16,831 bases of DNA, taken from assembly GCA_963541805.1 (NCBI GenBank), contig CAUTVF010000017.1, forward strand, positions 1 to 16,831, read 5' to 3'. The number at the start of each line of letters is the position of its first letter. The stretch's first letter is position 1. Below the pieces are notes generated by a model. It worked only from the letters and a program-made list of their open reading frames with translations. It was not told where the DNA came from and ran no database searches. The position numbers and the translations under genes were made by a program. This document shows positions 1 to 7,613 of the stretch, piece after piece. This stretch comes from CAUTVF01 sp963541805 (GTDB lineage: Bacteria > Pseudomonadota > Alphaproteobacteria > Rs-D84 > CASDRH01).

Positions 1-1
1 C

Positions 2-8
2 AGGAGGG
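2..8 (+). promoter_or_regulatory. Strong Shine-Dalgarno site for the first gene
   Basis: AGGAGGG lies five bases before the ATG at 13, the best ribosome binding site in the window. It favours the ATG at 13 over the in-frame ATG at 79, which has no comparable site upstream. Confidence 0.7.
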
Positions 9-12
9 TGTT

Positions 13-480
13 ATGCTTTTAAATAAACAATCATTAAGAATTAGTAAATTGGGAAGTTTTATTTTGAAAATAAATGATATGCAAATTAAAAATAAATTAA
101 TATTTTTAATGATTATGTTTTCTATTACATCTTTTGATTTATACGCTGCTACTTTTAGTGTTACTTGTACACGGTGGGTAGATATAGATCCACTGATTTA
201 TAAAGCATTCAGATTGCATGCTGGGTGTCGCCTTGAGTATTATGTAAATGGTGGAGTTAGTTACAGTGATTACAGGTGTAAATTTGGTGAGCGATGTGCA
301 GAGTGGAGAGTAACAGTAAATGCAGAAAATCTATTTAATGAATTATCAAGTGGAACTTTGTATAACAAAGTTATAGGAGCAATACTTGATAATAAAACCA
401 ATTTCAGAGATCATATAATTAATATGCTTGATACTGTAACACTACAAAAAATATACGATCCAAACAATGTTTCACATTAG
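13..480 (+). CDS. Small exported four-cysteine protein, function unknown
   Basis: I do not recognise this 155-residue protein. Residues about 23-45 form a signal peptide: Lys-containing start, hydrophobic core LIFLMIMFSITSF, then a likely cleavage after LYA near residue 45. The mature part of about 110 residues has four cysteines (52, 72, 89, 95), suggesting two disulfides and a periplasmic or outer location. No lipobox and no later membrane segment are seen; the C-terminal half is polar and probably helical. The ATG at 13 has a perfect AGGAGG, but starting there puts 22 extra residues before the signal peptide; the ATG at 79 would give a normal signal peptide with a weak ribosome site. Its operon partner, if any, is outside the window. 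Coding status looks sound; function is open. Confidence 0.7.
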   Translation: MLLNKQSLRISKLGSFILKINDMQIKNKLIFLMIMFSITSFDLYAATFSVTCTRWVDIDPLIYKAFRLHAGCRLEYYVNGGVSYSDYRCKFGERCAEWRVTVNAENLFNELSSGTLYNKVIGAILDNKTNFRDHIINMLDTVTLQKIYDPNNVSH

Positions 481-587
481 TAATAAAAAGTAAAAATTAA
501 TAGTGAGTTAAATTTAATCGTTTCTGACTAAAAAAGATTAAATTAATTAAATAAAAGGTATGAAGTATTTTTATAATTTCTTAGCGA

Positions 588-630
588 CAGCATATTCTTC
601 TTTTCCTCCAAGTTTCGAATGAATATGCTG
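588..630. repeat. Perfect 10-bp inverted repeat between the first gene and rho
   Basis: CAGCATATTC at 588-597 is exactly matched by its reverse complement GAATATGCTG at 621-630, with a 23-base loop. Neither strand has a T-run directly after the stem, so this is not an ordinary intrinsic terminator. Read on the minus strand the loop contains GGAGG. It lies beyond the rho terminator. Role unknown: possibly a protein-binding site, an RNA processing element or chance. Confidence 0.45.
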
Positions 631-641
631 ACTTCTTATAT

Positions 642-669
642 AAAAAAAGAATCGCAATTCTACGATTCT
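642..669 (-). terminator. Intrinsic terminator of rho
   Basis: On the minus strand, 22 bases after the rho stop codon, AGAATCG (669-663) pairs perfectly with CGATTCT (654-648) around an 8-base loop. The final T of the stem runs into six more T residues (647-642). A short stem followed by an unbroken T-tract is the classic intrinsic terminator. This means the rho transcript itself ends without needing Rho. Confidence 0.75.
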
Positions 670-691
670 AATTTTAGCTGTATTAATAATT

Positions 692-1972
692 TTACTGATT
701 CATTGATTCGAAAAAATCAGCATTTGTTTTCGACTTACTTATTTTATCAATTAAAAATTCCATTGCTTCAACAGAACCCATTTGAAGTAGTAAACGTCTT
801 AAGATCCACATTTTTTGTAATGTTTCTTTTTCAACCAGCATTTCTTCTTTTCGTGTTCCAGATCGTGTTATATCAATCGCTGGAAATATCCTTTTGTCTG
901 ATAATTTTCTATCTAAAATGATTTCAGAGTTTCCAGTTCCTTTGAATTCTTCAAATACTACATCATCCATTCTAGATCCTGTTTCAATCAATGCAGTTGC
1001 AATAATTGTAAGGGACCCCCCATTTTCTACATTACGTGCGGCACCAAAAAAGCGCTTTGGTTTTTGTAGTGCATTTGCATCAACCCCACCAGTTAACACT
1101 TTTCCACTGGATGGAATAACTGTATTATATGCGCGTCCCAAACGGGTGATATTATCAAGTAAAATTATAACATCATGTCCATATTCGACTAATCGTTTTG
1201 CTTTTTCAATTACCATTTCTGACACTTGAACATGACGCAAAGCAGGTTCGTCAAAAGTTGATGACACAACTTCACCTTTTACAATACGCTTCATGTCCGT
1301 TACTTCTTCCGGTCTTTCATCAATCAACAAAACAATTAAATATGCATTTGGATTGTTTTCTGTAATTGCATGGGCAATATGTTGCATCATAATTGTTTTT
1401 CCCGTTCTTGGTGGTGCAACAATTAATGATCGTTGACCTTTTCCTTGAGGAGAAATTATATCAATAATTCTTGTTGTTAAATTTTCCTTAATTTTTTCTT
1501 TATCGTTCAATAGTGTGTTTGCAGAGAACTCAAAATTTAATTTTTCTTCTGGATATAGAGGGGTTAAATTATCAAAATGAATACGATGTTTCGCTTTTAT
1601 TGGATCTTCAAAATTAATTGTATTGATCTTACTTAATGAAAAATATTTTTCGTTATCCCTTGGTTGCCTTACTTCTCCTTCAACTGTATCACCGGTCTTT
1701 AATGAATATCTTTTTATTTGTGCCGGAGAAATATAAATATCATCGGGTCCAGCATAATAATTTTGTTCAGATGACCGTAAAAAACCGAAACCCTCTTGCA
1801 GAATTTCAAGTACTCCTTCGGCTATTATTATTTCTCCTTTTTTAATACGACCTTTTAATATTTCGAAACGTAAGCGCTGAGTATTAAATGATGATACATC
1901 ATCTATCCCTTCTTCTTCTGCAATTTCTATTAATTCCTTTGGTTTTTTATTTTTTAATTCATTGACATGCAT
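692..1972 (-). CDS. rho: Transcription termination factor Rho
   Basis: Hexameric RNA-dependent ATPase that translocates along nascent RNA and releases RNA polymerase. The 426-residue product (E. coli 419) shows the N-terminal helical region (2-45), the cold-shock-like RNA-binding domain (about 49-118, with EGFGFLRS and GPDDIYIS), Walker A APPRTGKT at 186-193, the LIDERPEEV segment with catalytic Glu near 219, Walker B VIILLDNITRLGRAYN (268-283; usually LLDSITRLARA) and the Q/R loops from about 287. The start was set at the ATG at 1972: MHVNELK matches the family start and AGGG lies eight bases upstream. The reading frame extends to a TTG at 2005 that adds 11 unlike residues. It is transcribed from its own promoter and divergent from the GalU-like gene. 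Identity is secure. Confidence 0.97.
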   Translation of the reverse strand: MHVNELKNKKPKELIEIAEEEGIDDVSSFNTQRLRFEILKGRIKKGEIIIAEGVLEILQEGFGFLRSSEQNYYAGPDDIYISPAQIKRYSLKTGDTVEGEVRQPRDNEKYFSLSKINTINFEDPIKAKHRIHFDNLTPLYPEEKLNFEFSANTLLNDKEKIKENLTTRIIDIISPQGKGQRSLIVAPPRTGKTIMMQHIAHAITENNPNAYLIVLLIDERPEEVTDMKRIVKGEVVSSTFDEPALRHVQVSEMVIEKAKRLVEYGHDVIILLDNITRLGRAYNTVIPSSGKVLTGGVDANALQKPKRFFGAARNVENGGSLTIIATALIETGSRMDDVVFEEFKGTGNSEIILDRKLSDKRIFPAIDITRSGTRKEEMLVEKETLQKMWILRRLLLQMGSVEAMEFLIDKISKSKTNADFFESMNQ

Positions 1973-2050
1973 AATCAAACCCTTATTTAAGATTAACAAA
2001 CACAATTAAAGATACATAACAACATTATAAAATTTAGATTATTTTGTGTT

Positions 2051-2069
2051 AAAAAACGGGACATCCGTT
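2051..2069 (-). promoter_or_regulatory. Possible 5' stem-loop in the rho leader
   Basis: Minus-strand AACGG (2069-2065), loop ATGTC, CCGTT (2059-2055), then four more T residues (2054-2051). It looks like a small terminator, but it sits at the predicted +1 to +19, too early for ordinary termination. A 5' stabilising hairpin or an initial pause site is more plausible. The stem is only 5 bp, so it may be chance. Confidence 0.35.
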
Positions 2070-2076
2070 GGCCCCA

Positions 2077-2104
2077 ATTATATTTATCTGCAATCCTTTG
2101 TCAA
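2077..2104 (-). promoter_or_regulatory. rho promoter, near-consensus
   Basis: On the minus strand TTGACA (2104-2099) is followed after 16 bases by TATAAT (2082-2077), a full sigma-70-type consensus. The start of transcription should be near 2070, leaving a leader of about 95-100 bases before the rho ATG at 1972. Confidence 0.8.
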
Positions 2105-2134
2105 GACGTTAAAATAATTTTTAATTATATCGAT

Positions 2135-2163
2135 TTGACACAGATTTTTTATTGTTATAGTAT
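2135..2163 (+). promoter_or_regulatory. Promoter of the GalU-like gene and recR-rsmA
   Basis: TTGACA at 2135-2140, a 17-base spacer, then TAGTAT at 2158-2163. Transcription would start near 2170, about 30 bases before the ATG at 2200. It is oriented away from the rho promoter, whose -35 lies about 30 bases to the left. Confidence 0.75.
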
Positions 2164-2199
2164 CGAGGGTTAGTTTTAGTATTCTATTAAAGGTCAAAT

Positions 2200-3249
2200 A
2201 TGAATTTATTTAAACAAAAAATGACAACTGATAATCTAGAGTTTGTTATCTTGGCTGCGGGTAAAGGAACGCGAAATTATCCGCATTCAAAAGGGATTCC
2301 ACATAAATCACTTGTTCCATTTGGATCTCAAAAGGTTATTGATTATTTGGTAAAAGATATAATTGCAGCAGGTGGTAAACATATAACGATTGTATGTAGT
2401 GATGAAAGTGCAAAAAAAGCGTTTCAATCATGTTTTACTCATGAAAAAGATGTAGAAGCAAAATTTGAAAAAAAAGGCAATACTTTAGAATTAGCATTAC
2501 TGAAAAGTTTATATTTACCTGATTATATTGATTTAAAATATGTTATTCAATCAAAGGCATTGGGTACGGGACATGCAATTGGGTTGGTTCATCAATCAAT
2601 TGCAGATAAACATAGAAATATTGTTATGTTATGGGGGGATGATATTGTACTGCCAGATTATGTTGCAAATGATTACAAGACACCGCCAAAAACAATTTTA
2701 ATGAGAGCGGTTGATAAATATTTATCTGACGGGTATGGGGGAAATTTAATTGCAACAAGGAAAATTAAAGATCCATCCCGGTGGGGGATTATTGAAGATG
2801 GAATTTATATAGAGAAACCCAAGAAATCAAAATCAAATGAAGCTGCATTTTGTTTTGCAATTTTTGATTACAAGGTTACCGAAAAATTGGCACGTGATGC
2901 AATGTTAATTAATTCCGAAAAAGAACCAATATATAAAGATGGCTGGGTTGGAGGAGAGTATATTTTTATTCCTGCATTGAACGCAACAGTATTGGAGGAT
3001 AAACGTAAACAATCTTTGCGTACCATCAAAATGAAATCAGATGAAATTTATTTGGATTGTGGTTCTCTTTCTGGATATGAAAAGGCACTGATTTATTCTT
3101 TGTTAACATCGTCTGCATATGCAAAAGATAATTTAATGTTTATAATTCGTCTTTATTTAAGAAGAAAGCAATTTTACAAGACCCCATTTAAATTATTAAA
3201 AGGTATATTTAAAAGTTTGATACATTTACATAAAATTGTAAAAAACTAA
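2200..3249 (+). CDS. GalU-like UTP-glucose-1-phosphate uridylyltransferase family protein
   Basis: Sugar-1-phosphate nucleotidyltransferase, probably making a UDP-sugar such as UDP-glucose for envelope glycans. The nucleotide-binding signature LAAGKGTR (18-25) and following SKGIPHKSL match the GLGTR...TKAIPKE region of GalU. Further family landmarks are ALGTGHA (120-126; GalU AKGLGHA), a GDD metal-binding region (146-148), EKP (205-207) and DCGSLSGYEKAL (286-297), which matches GalU's DCGNKLGYMQA. At 349 residues it is about 50 longer than typical GalU. The extra length is mainly a basic C-terminal tail (about 311-349). The GDEIQLTD segment of GalU is replaced by a Gly-Gly-Glu stretch near 251. 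AAAGG precedes the ATG at 2200. Substrate is uncertain because of the divergence, so no symbol is given. It leads a probable operon with recR and rsmA. Confidence 0.78.
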   Translation: MNLFKQKMTTDNLEFVILAAGKGTRNYPHSKGIPHKSLVPFGSQKVIDYLVKDIIAAGGKHITIVCSDESAKKAFQSCFTHEKDVEAKFEKKGNTLELALLKSLYLPDYIDLKYVIQSKALGTGHAIGLVHQSIADKHRNIVMLWGDDIVLPDYVANDYKTPPKTILMRAVDKYLSDGYGGNLIATRKIKDPSRWGIIEDGIYIEKPKKSKSNEAAFCFAIFDYKVTEKLARDAMLINSEKEPIYKDGWVGGEYIFIPALNATVLEDKRKQSLRTIKMKSDEIYLDCGSLSGYEKALIYSLLTSSAYAKDNLMFIIRLYLRRKQFYKTPFKLLKGIFKSLIHLHKIVKN

Positions 3250-3272
3250 TTATAGTTATTTGAGTTGATATA

Positions 3273-3872
3273 ATGATCAAGCAGTCTGATGAAATTGATA
3301 GTTTTATAAAACAGATATCGAAATTACCATCCGTTGGTAAAAGAACGGCGGTTCGAATTGCATTGCATTTAATTGCCCGTAAAGACAGTGATTTTAAGAA
3401 TTTGATAGAAGTATTTAATAATATTCGTAGCACTGTTAAAATTTGTCCGGAATGCGGAAATTTTGATACAATATCTCCATGTAAAATATGTTCTGATAAT
3501 ACACGCGATAAATCAATTGTTTGTATTGTATCAGATGTGGCATCCCTTTGGGCAATTGAAAGGACAACTATATTCAATGGTTTGTATCATGTTTTGGGTG
3601 GTGTTTTATCTGTTTCTGATGGAATTACACCAGAGAAATTAAATTTAACATCATTACTTAATAAATTACAAAGTAACATTGTAAAAGAAATTATAATCGC
3701 ACTGCCATCAACAATTGATGGGAAAATTACGTCTCATTATATTTTGGAAAGTATTAAAAAATATAATGTAAAAGTTACTGAAATTGCCCAGGGGGTTCCA
3801 ATAGGTGGAGAGTTGGATTATTTGGATGATGGTACGATTACCGAAGCAATTAAACATCGTAAAGGATTATAG
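3273..3872 (+). CDS. recR: Recombination mediator protein RecR
   Basis: RecR acts with RecO (and RecF) to load RecA onto gaps in single-stranded DNA. The 199-residue length is typical (E. coli 201). The helix-hairpin-helix LPSVGKRTAVRIALHLI spans about 18-34, the four-cysteine zinc finger uses C58, C61, C70 and C73, and the Toprim domain starts near 81 and includes the diagnostic YHVLGG...LSVSDGI (105-118). The C-terminal GVPIGGELDYLDDGTITEAI is the family's Walker-B-like end. One oddity: the Glu normally found at the end of the first Toprim strand (VVE) is Ser here (IVSD, residue 87). RecR is not known as a nuclease, so this need not abolish function. It follows the GalU-like gene by 23 bases and precedes rsmA by 8. 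Confidence 0.95.
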   Translation: MIKQSDEIDSFIKQISKLPSVGKRTAVRIALHLIARKDSDFKNLIEVFNNIRSTVKICPECGNFDTISPCKICSDNTRDKSIVCIVSDVASLWAIERTTIFNGLYHVLGGVLSVSDGITPEKLNLTSLLNKLQSNIVKEIIIALPSTIDGKITSHYILESIKKYNVKVTEIAQGVPIGGELDYLDDGTITEAIKHRKGL

Positions 3873-3880
3873 TTTTATTT

Positions 3881-4726
3881 ATGACTTATATAACTTATGA
3901 CGATTTGCCAGATGTCAAAAATTTATTAATTTCAAATGGAATTATTGCGAAAAAATCCTTAGGTCAGAATTTTTTAATTGATCTATCTATCACTGATAGA
4001 ATTGTAAAGCAAATTCCAAATATTCAAAATAAAATTGTTATTGAAATCGGAGCAGGTGTTGGCACATTAACACGAGCCTTGTTAAAAAATAATGCAAAAA
4101 AAGTAATCGCAATTGAAATTGATCAACGTACAATTGCAATTCAAAATCAAATTTCAAAATATTATCCAAATAAGTTGAACATTGTTAATAAAGATGCTTT
4201 AACCTTAGATCATCATGATTATATGCAGTTGACAGGAGAAGAAGATTTTTACATATGTGCAAATTTACCATATAATATTTCAGTTCCATTATTAATTAGT
4301 TGGTTGTATCAGATCTATTTTCATAAAAAAATTTCTGGTATGATGTTAATGTTTCAAAAAGAAGTTGCAAATCGTATAACAGCAACACAGGATAAAAATA
4401 AATCTGATTACGGACGTCTTGCAGTTTTATCAAATGTTATTTGTCAAACAAAACAAATATTTGATATACCTGCCGTGTGTTTTTATCCAAAACCCAAAAT
4501 ATTATCAAGTGTTGTTAGTTTTAATCCGATTTACAATTTAGATTGTTCGTATTTTGATATAAAAAAACTAGATTACATTGTTAAATTATTATTTTCCAAT
4601 AGACGTAAAATGATTCGACATTTTATTAAAGATAAAAATATTTTTATGAAATGTAATATTGATGAAACAAAAAGGGCAGAGGATTTATCAATTCATGAGT
4701 TTATTAAATTATCGAAATTTTTTTAA
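3881..4726 (+). CDS. rsmA: 16S rRNA dimethyladenosine transferase RsmA (KsgA)
   Basis: SAM-dependent enzyme that dimethylates two adjacent adenines in the 3'-terminal hairpin of 16S rRNA (A1518 and A1519 in E. coli), a late step in 30S assembly. The 281-residue protein shows the N-terminal KKSLGQNFL (24-32), SAM motif I IEIGAGVGTLT (54-64), motif II acidic residues AIEID (77-81) and the catalytic motif IV NLPYNIS (128-134). The middle MLMFQKEVANRI and FYPKPKILSSVV are also family hallmarks, as is the C-terminal helical FSNRRKMIRHFI. It begins 8 bases after recR, so the two are almost certainly co-transcribed. The ribosome binding site is weak (AAAGGA lies inside the recR end). Confidence 0.96.
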   Translation: MTYITYDDLPDVKNLLISNGIIAKKSLGQNFLIDLSITDRIVKQIPNIQNKIVIEIGAGVGTLTRALLKNNAKKVIAIEIDQRTIAIQNQISKYYPNKLNIVNKDALTLDHHDYMQLTGEEDFYICANLPYNISVPLLISWLYQIYFHKKISGMMLMFQKEVANRITATQDKNKSDYGRLAVLSNVICQTKQIFDIPAVCFYPKPKILSSVVSFNPIYNLDCSYFDIKKLDYIVKLLFSNRRKMIRHFIKDKNIFMKCNIDETKRAEDLSIHEFIKLSKFF

Positions 4727-4755
4727 TTGTACCATATATTGTATTGTGATATTCT
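4727..4755 (+). promoter_or_regulatory. Possible promoter for the prepilin block
   Basis: TTGTAC at 4727-4732, 17-base spacer, TATTCT at 4750-4755, in the 53-base gap between rsmA and the first prepilin gene. Transcription would start near 4762 and give a leader of under 20 bases. The match is moderate, and read-through from rsmA is also possible. Confidence 0.4.
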
Positions 4756-4779
4756 AAATTACTCATTCTGAACGATGCT

Positions 4780-6087
4780 ATGAAAGATAAACAGTTAAAG
4801 AAAATATATAGTGGTGCAATCTTACTGGAAGCGTTGCTTGTTATGGGTATCTTGATGATGTCTATGCCGATTATTGTGCAGCAAATCCAAAGAAGAAATG
4901 AAACTGTTGAAAATTTGGTAATCTCTGAAGAGATTAAATCTGTTCAAAATGCTGCAAGTGGATTTGTACTTTTCGAAAAAGAAGATTTATTTAAAACATA
5001 TTTTCCAGAAGATAGATGTGACACTCAGGAGTTATCGTATTCAACTATTTTACCACACCTTCAACAGTATGGTTTTCCAACATCTTTTTACTCAAATTCT
5101 CAATTTAATCCGCTTGGATTAAGACATAGTTTGATACTTCATTGTAAAATAGATTCTTCATCAAATCGTGTATTAACTGGTTATGCTGTAAGTAGGATTA
5201 GTTCCAGTGACGAACTATCATCAATTAAGATAAATGAAGTATTAAATATGCTTGGTTGGAATGCTGCGTTTATTGAGCATGATGATAATGTTGGAACATT
5301 TGTTGTAAGTAATTTACCAGATTACAGATTACCAGCAGAAGTTAAAAATATGATTGGAATTAATGCTTTTGTGATATCTCTTGAATCTCAGCAAAATTTT
5401 GGTGACTACCTGGCGAAAACATTTGTGAATAATAATCCGATGCATAATACAATGATGACAGAATTGGATATGAATAGTAACAATATTTATTGTATAAGTG
5501 ATATATCAGGTTATGAAATGAAAATACTTGATCCTAATGGGTGGCAAATTAAATACTTGAAAACAAAAGATTTAACAGCAAAAACATTAAATGGTGAAAA
5601 TTTAAAATATCATTCATATAACCGAGAGTATTCTAATTCTTTGGTAATAGAAACTCCTGCTTTATATGCAACAGATATTACTGCACATACCATGTCTGTA
5701 AGAAATTTTGATACGCACGGAGTTGTTAATGTTAAAGGGCACTTAAATACTTCAAAGCTACAAGTTGACAGTTCAGCAACAATTGGAGAATTGGGTTTTC
5801 CAGAGTCGATTGATGTTGATGTATTGAAATTAGTTAATTCTAATAATCAAAGTAAATTACTTCCAATTATTGCAGATAATTACAAGGTTATGAATGCGAT
5901 AATAGTAACAGGTAGCGATGATATAGTTGATAATATAGAAAATCCAAGGGCACGTATATCTGTTGGGGATAAATCCACAATGGTCAAGGATATTAAAATT
6001 AATGATAAATTTTTATCTGATATTATTGTGAAGCAGGTTGAATCCATTAAAGCTGTATTAAACGAAGCTACGACAACATGGTGGTAA
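4780..6087 (+). CDS. PilV-like (shufflon-N type) prepilin 1
   Basis: Large type IV prepilin, probably a minor pilin or tip adhesin. The leader ends in a prepilin peptidase site: Gly12, then AILLE with Glu at +5, and a hydrophobic helix to about residue 34. Next comes a long polar helix as in pilins. Residues about 95-250 follow the plan of the PilV N-terminal domain: a GFP...NPLG segment, then MLGWNAAFIEHDDNVGTF, then NTMMTELDMNSNNI, which resembles the TDLDMGGNNI-type motif of PilV proteins. The C-terminal part (about 255-435) has alternating short hydrophobic and polar stretches with an ALYATDI motif, looks beta-rich and ends in TTTWW. No clear Shine-Dalgarno precedes the ATG. The next prepilin starts 3 bases after the stop, so they are co-transcribed. 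Assignment to the PilV family is by motif recognition only. Confidence 0.75.
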   Translation: MKDKQLKKIYSGAILLEALLVMGILMMSMPIIVQQIQRRNETVENLVISEEIKSVQNAASGFVLFEKEDLFKTYFPEDRCDTQELSYSTILPHLQQYGFPTSFYSNSQFNPLGLRHSLILHCKIDSSSNRVLTGYAVSRISSSDELSSIKINEVLNMLGWNAAFIEHDDNVGTFVVSNLPDYRLPAEVKNMIGINAFVISLESQQNFGDYLAKTFVNNNPMHNTMMTELDMNSNNIYCISDISGYEMKILDPNGWQIKYLKTKDLTAKTLNGENLKYHSYNREYSNSLVIETPALYATDITAHTMSVRNFDTHGVVNVKGHLNTSKLQVDSSATIGELGFPESIDVDVLKLVNSNNQSKLLPIIADNYKVMNAIIVTGSDDIVDNIENPRARISVGDKSTMVKDIKINDKFLSDIIVKQVESIKAVLNEATTTWW

Positions 6088-6090
6088 TTT

Positions 6091-7578
6091 ATGGTTAAAT
6101 TGAAAGAAGTATTGTATAACGGAGCTGGCCTGTTGGAAGCTTTGCTTGCGATTGCTTTGTTATCTAGTTTGGCTCCTTTCGTTTTAAAATCAGTAAATAA
6201 ACAAACGGCAACAACACAAAATATTGCACTTGCAAAAGAAATAGAAAATATCATATACGCGGTATCAAATTATATGGATGCTCATATGCCAGTGCATTCT
6301 GAAAGTGCACTTTCTCATCCTGTTGAACCTGTTCCGCATATTACAACTGGAGAAACTCAGATATCGTCTTTGTTAGCAGATTTCGGTTTAAGTGGAAATT
6401 TAATAGCTATATATAATTTATTTAATGAAGCTTATTTAGTGATGGATAAACAAGATGATTCAATTAGTGGTTATTTTATATTATCAGGCGGAAATATGGA
6501 ACCTTTACAGTTACAAGAAGTTGCATCCATGATCGGACCAAATGCTGGTGTTATTGATGAAGGAAATGTTTATGGTATGGCGCATAACTGGGGTTTAAAT
6601 ACAGATGGTATTTTACAAGTTAAAATATCCAGTGGAATTATTGTACAAATTTCACGTGGGGCAGGACGTGTTGATATATACCTAAATCGTGTTATTCCGG
6701 AAAAAGCAATTATGTATACAGATATATTTATGGGTGCAACAGGTAATAATAAAATATGTAAAACTGATGGGGAGATTGAAGTTTTAGATAATAAAAACAA
6801 ATTAATTGATTTTAAGATTGTAAATACTGGGGTTGTTGATGCTCAAAGTGTTATTCAGTCGTTTAGAAATATGGGCCCATATCAAGAGTTAGATGGAAAA
6901 ATACAAGGAAAGGATATACCTCAATTTAAAGTTAGTGAAATTACAGAAGTAGGAAATTTAAAAATAGCAAATTTTGTAATTCCAAATCCAGCCCGTTTTG
7001 TTGAACCTGATAATGGATATACTTTGACTATAAAAGCAAATAAACAAGTAACATCCCTTGCAGATGTAACAACAGTGCTAAGCGATCCGACAAAAGATTC
7101 GTATATTGGATTGAAACTAAATTCTATTGATGCTCAAAATAGCAGTTTAAAGCCATATACTGATAAATCCCCTTTACGAAATATTGACATAATTAGTTTA
7201 TATGCAAATAAAGTTCAAGCAGGTATATTCAGTTCTTCTGCACAATATTTCAATGCAAATGCGGTAATTCGTGCAAAAGAAATTAGAACACCTGAAGTTA
7301 CTTGGGGATCTACAATTAATGTTGGAACAATAGTTACAGGTAAGATTTTGTACGGGGATAAAGAATTAGTTGATAGTAATGGTATAATGCACATTCCAGA
7401 TTTTGAAATATTTTCATATAATTCTGATGGAAATTTAGATAATTCAAGTAAACAATTATCTAAAATTCTTGATCGATCATATAACATTATTAGAGATACA
7501 TGTACTGAGTGGAATAATATTTATATAAAAGCATATCCTTCTGGAAAAAGTGAATGTTTTGATCCATTAGGATTGTAG
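6091..7578 (+). CDS. PilV-like prepilin 2
   Basis: Second prepilin of the tandem block, 495 residues. Gly11 followed by AGLLE (Glu at +5) and a hydrophobic segment to about 30 give a prepilin peptidase site and the pilin N-terminal helix. The body keeps the order seen in its neighbours: FGLSGNL, then a strand ending GYFILSGG, then MIGPNAGVIDEGNVYGMAHNWG (about 149-170), then MYTDIFMGATGNNKI, the counterpart of the TDLDM...NNI motif. The C-terminal half is probably beta-rich, with SLYANKV matching the LYA motif of both neighbours; it ends CFDPLGL with two cysteines in the last 35 residues. Sequence identity to the flanking prepilins is low by eye, so the duplication is old or the genes have diversified quickly. 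It is the least PilV-like of the three. Confidence 0.72.
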   Translation: MVKLKEVLYNGAGLLEALLAIALLSSLAPFVLKSVNKQTATTQNIALAKEIENIIYAVSNYMDAHMPVHSESALSHPVEPVPHITTGETQISSLLADFGLSGNLIAIYNLFNEAYLVMDKQDDSISGYFILSGGNMEPLQLQEVASMIGPNAGVIDEGNVYGMAHNWGLNTDGILQVKISSGIIVQISRGAGRVDIYLNRVIPEKAIMYTDIFMGATGNNKICKTDGEIEVLDNKNKLIDFKIVNTGVVDAQSVIQSFRNMGPYQELDGKIQGKDIPQFKVSEITEVGNLKIANFVIPNPARFVEPDNGYTLTIKANKQVTSLADVTTVLSDPTKDSYIGLKLNSIDAQNSSLKPYTDKSPLRNIDIISLYANKVQAGIFSSSAQYFNANAVIRAKEIRTPEVTWGSTINVGTIVTGKILYGDKELVDSNGIMHIPDFEIFSYNSDGNLDNSSKQLSKILDRSYNIIRDTCTEWNNIYIKAYPSGKSECFDPLGL

Positions 7579-7613
7579 TTGCCAGTTATTAATTAATTTT
7601 AAGTTGCGTTAAA

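Noticed and set aside
511..544. 9-bp inverted repeat AATTTAATC / GATTAAATT after the first gene
   Set aside because: Almost purely A/T, 16-base loop and no T-run after it, so it is not a convincing terminator in so AT-rich a spacer.
598..632. TTTCGAATG-like T-loop resembling part of a tRNA
   Set aside because: No T-stem pairing, no acceptor or anticodon stem could be formed around it.
580..691. Minus-strand frame after rho ending in LGGKEEYAVAKKL then stop (581-620 region), looking like a protein tail
   Set aside because: There is no start codon with a ribosome site in that frame, it runs through the rho terminator and overlaps the palindrome. It may be a gene remnant, but chance is as likely.
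619..1229. Two plus-strand open frames at 619-921 and 894-1229
   Set aside because: They lie antisense to rho or across its terminator, have no ribosome sites and no recognisable protein features.
3244..3257. AACTAATTATAGTT hairpin after the GalU-like gene
   Set aside because: Five A/T-rich pairs overlapping the stop codon, with no T-tract; probably chance, and recR follows in the same direction.
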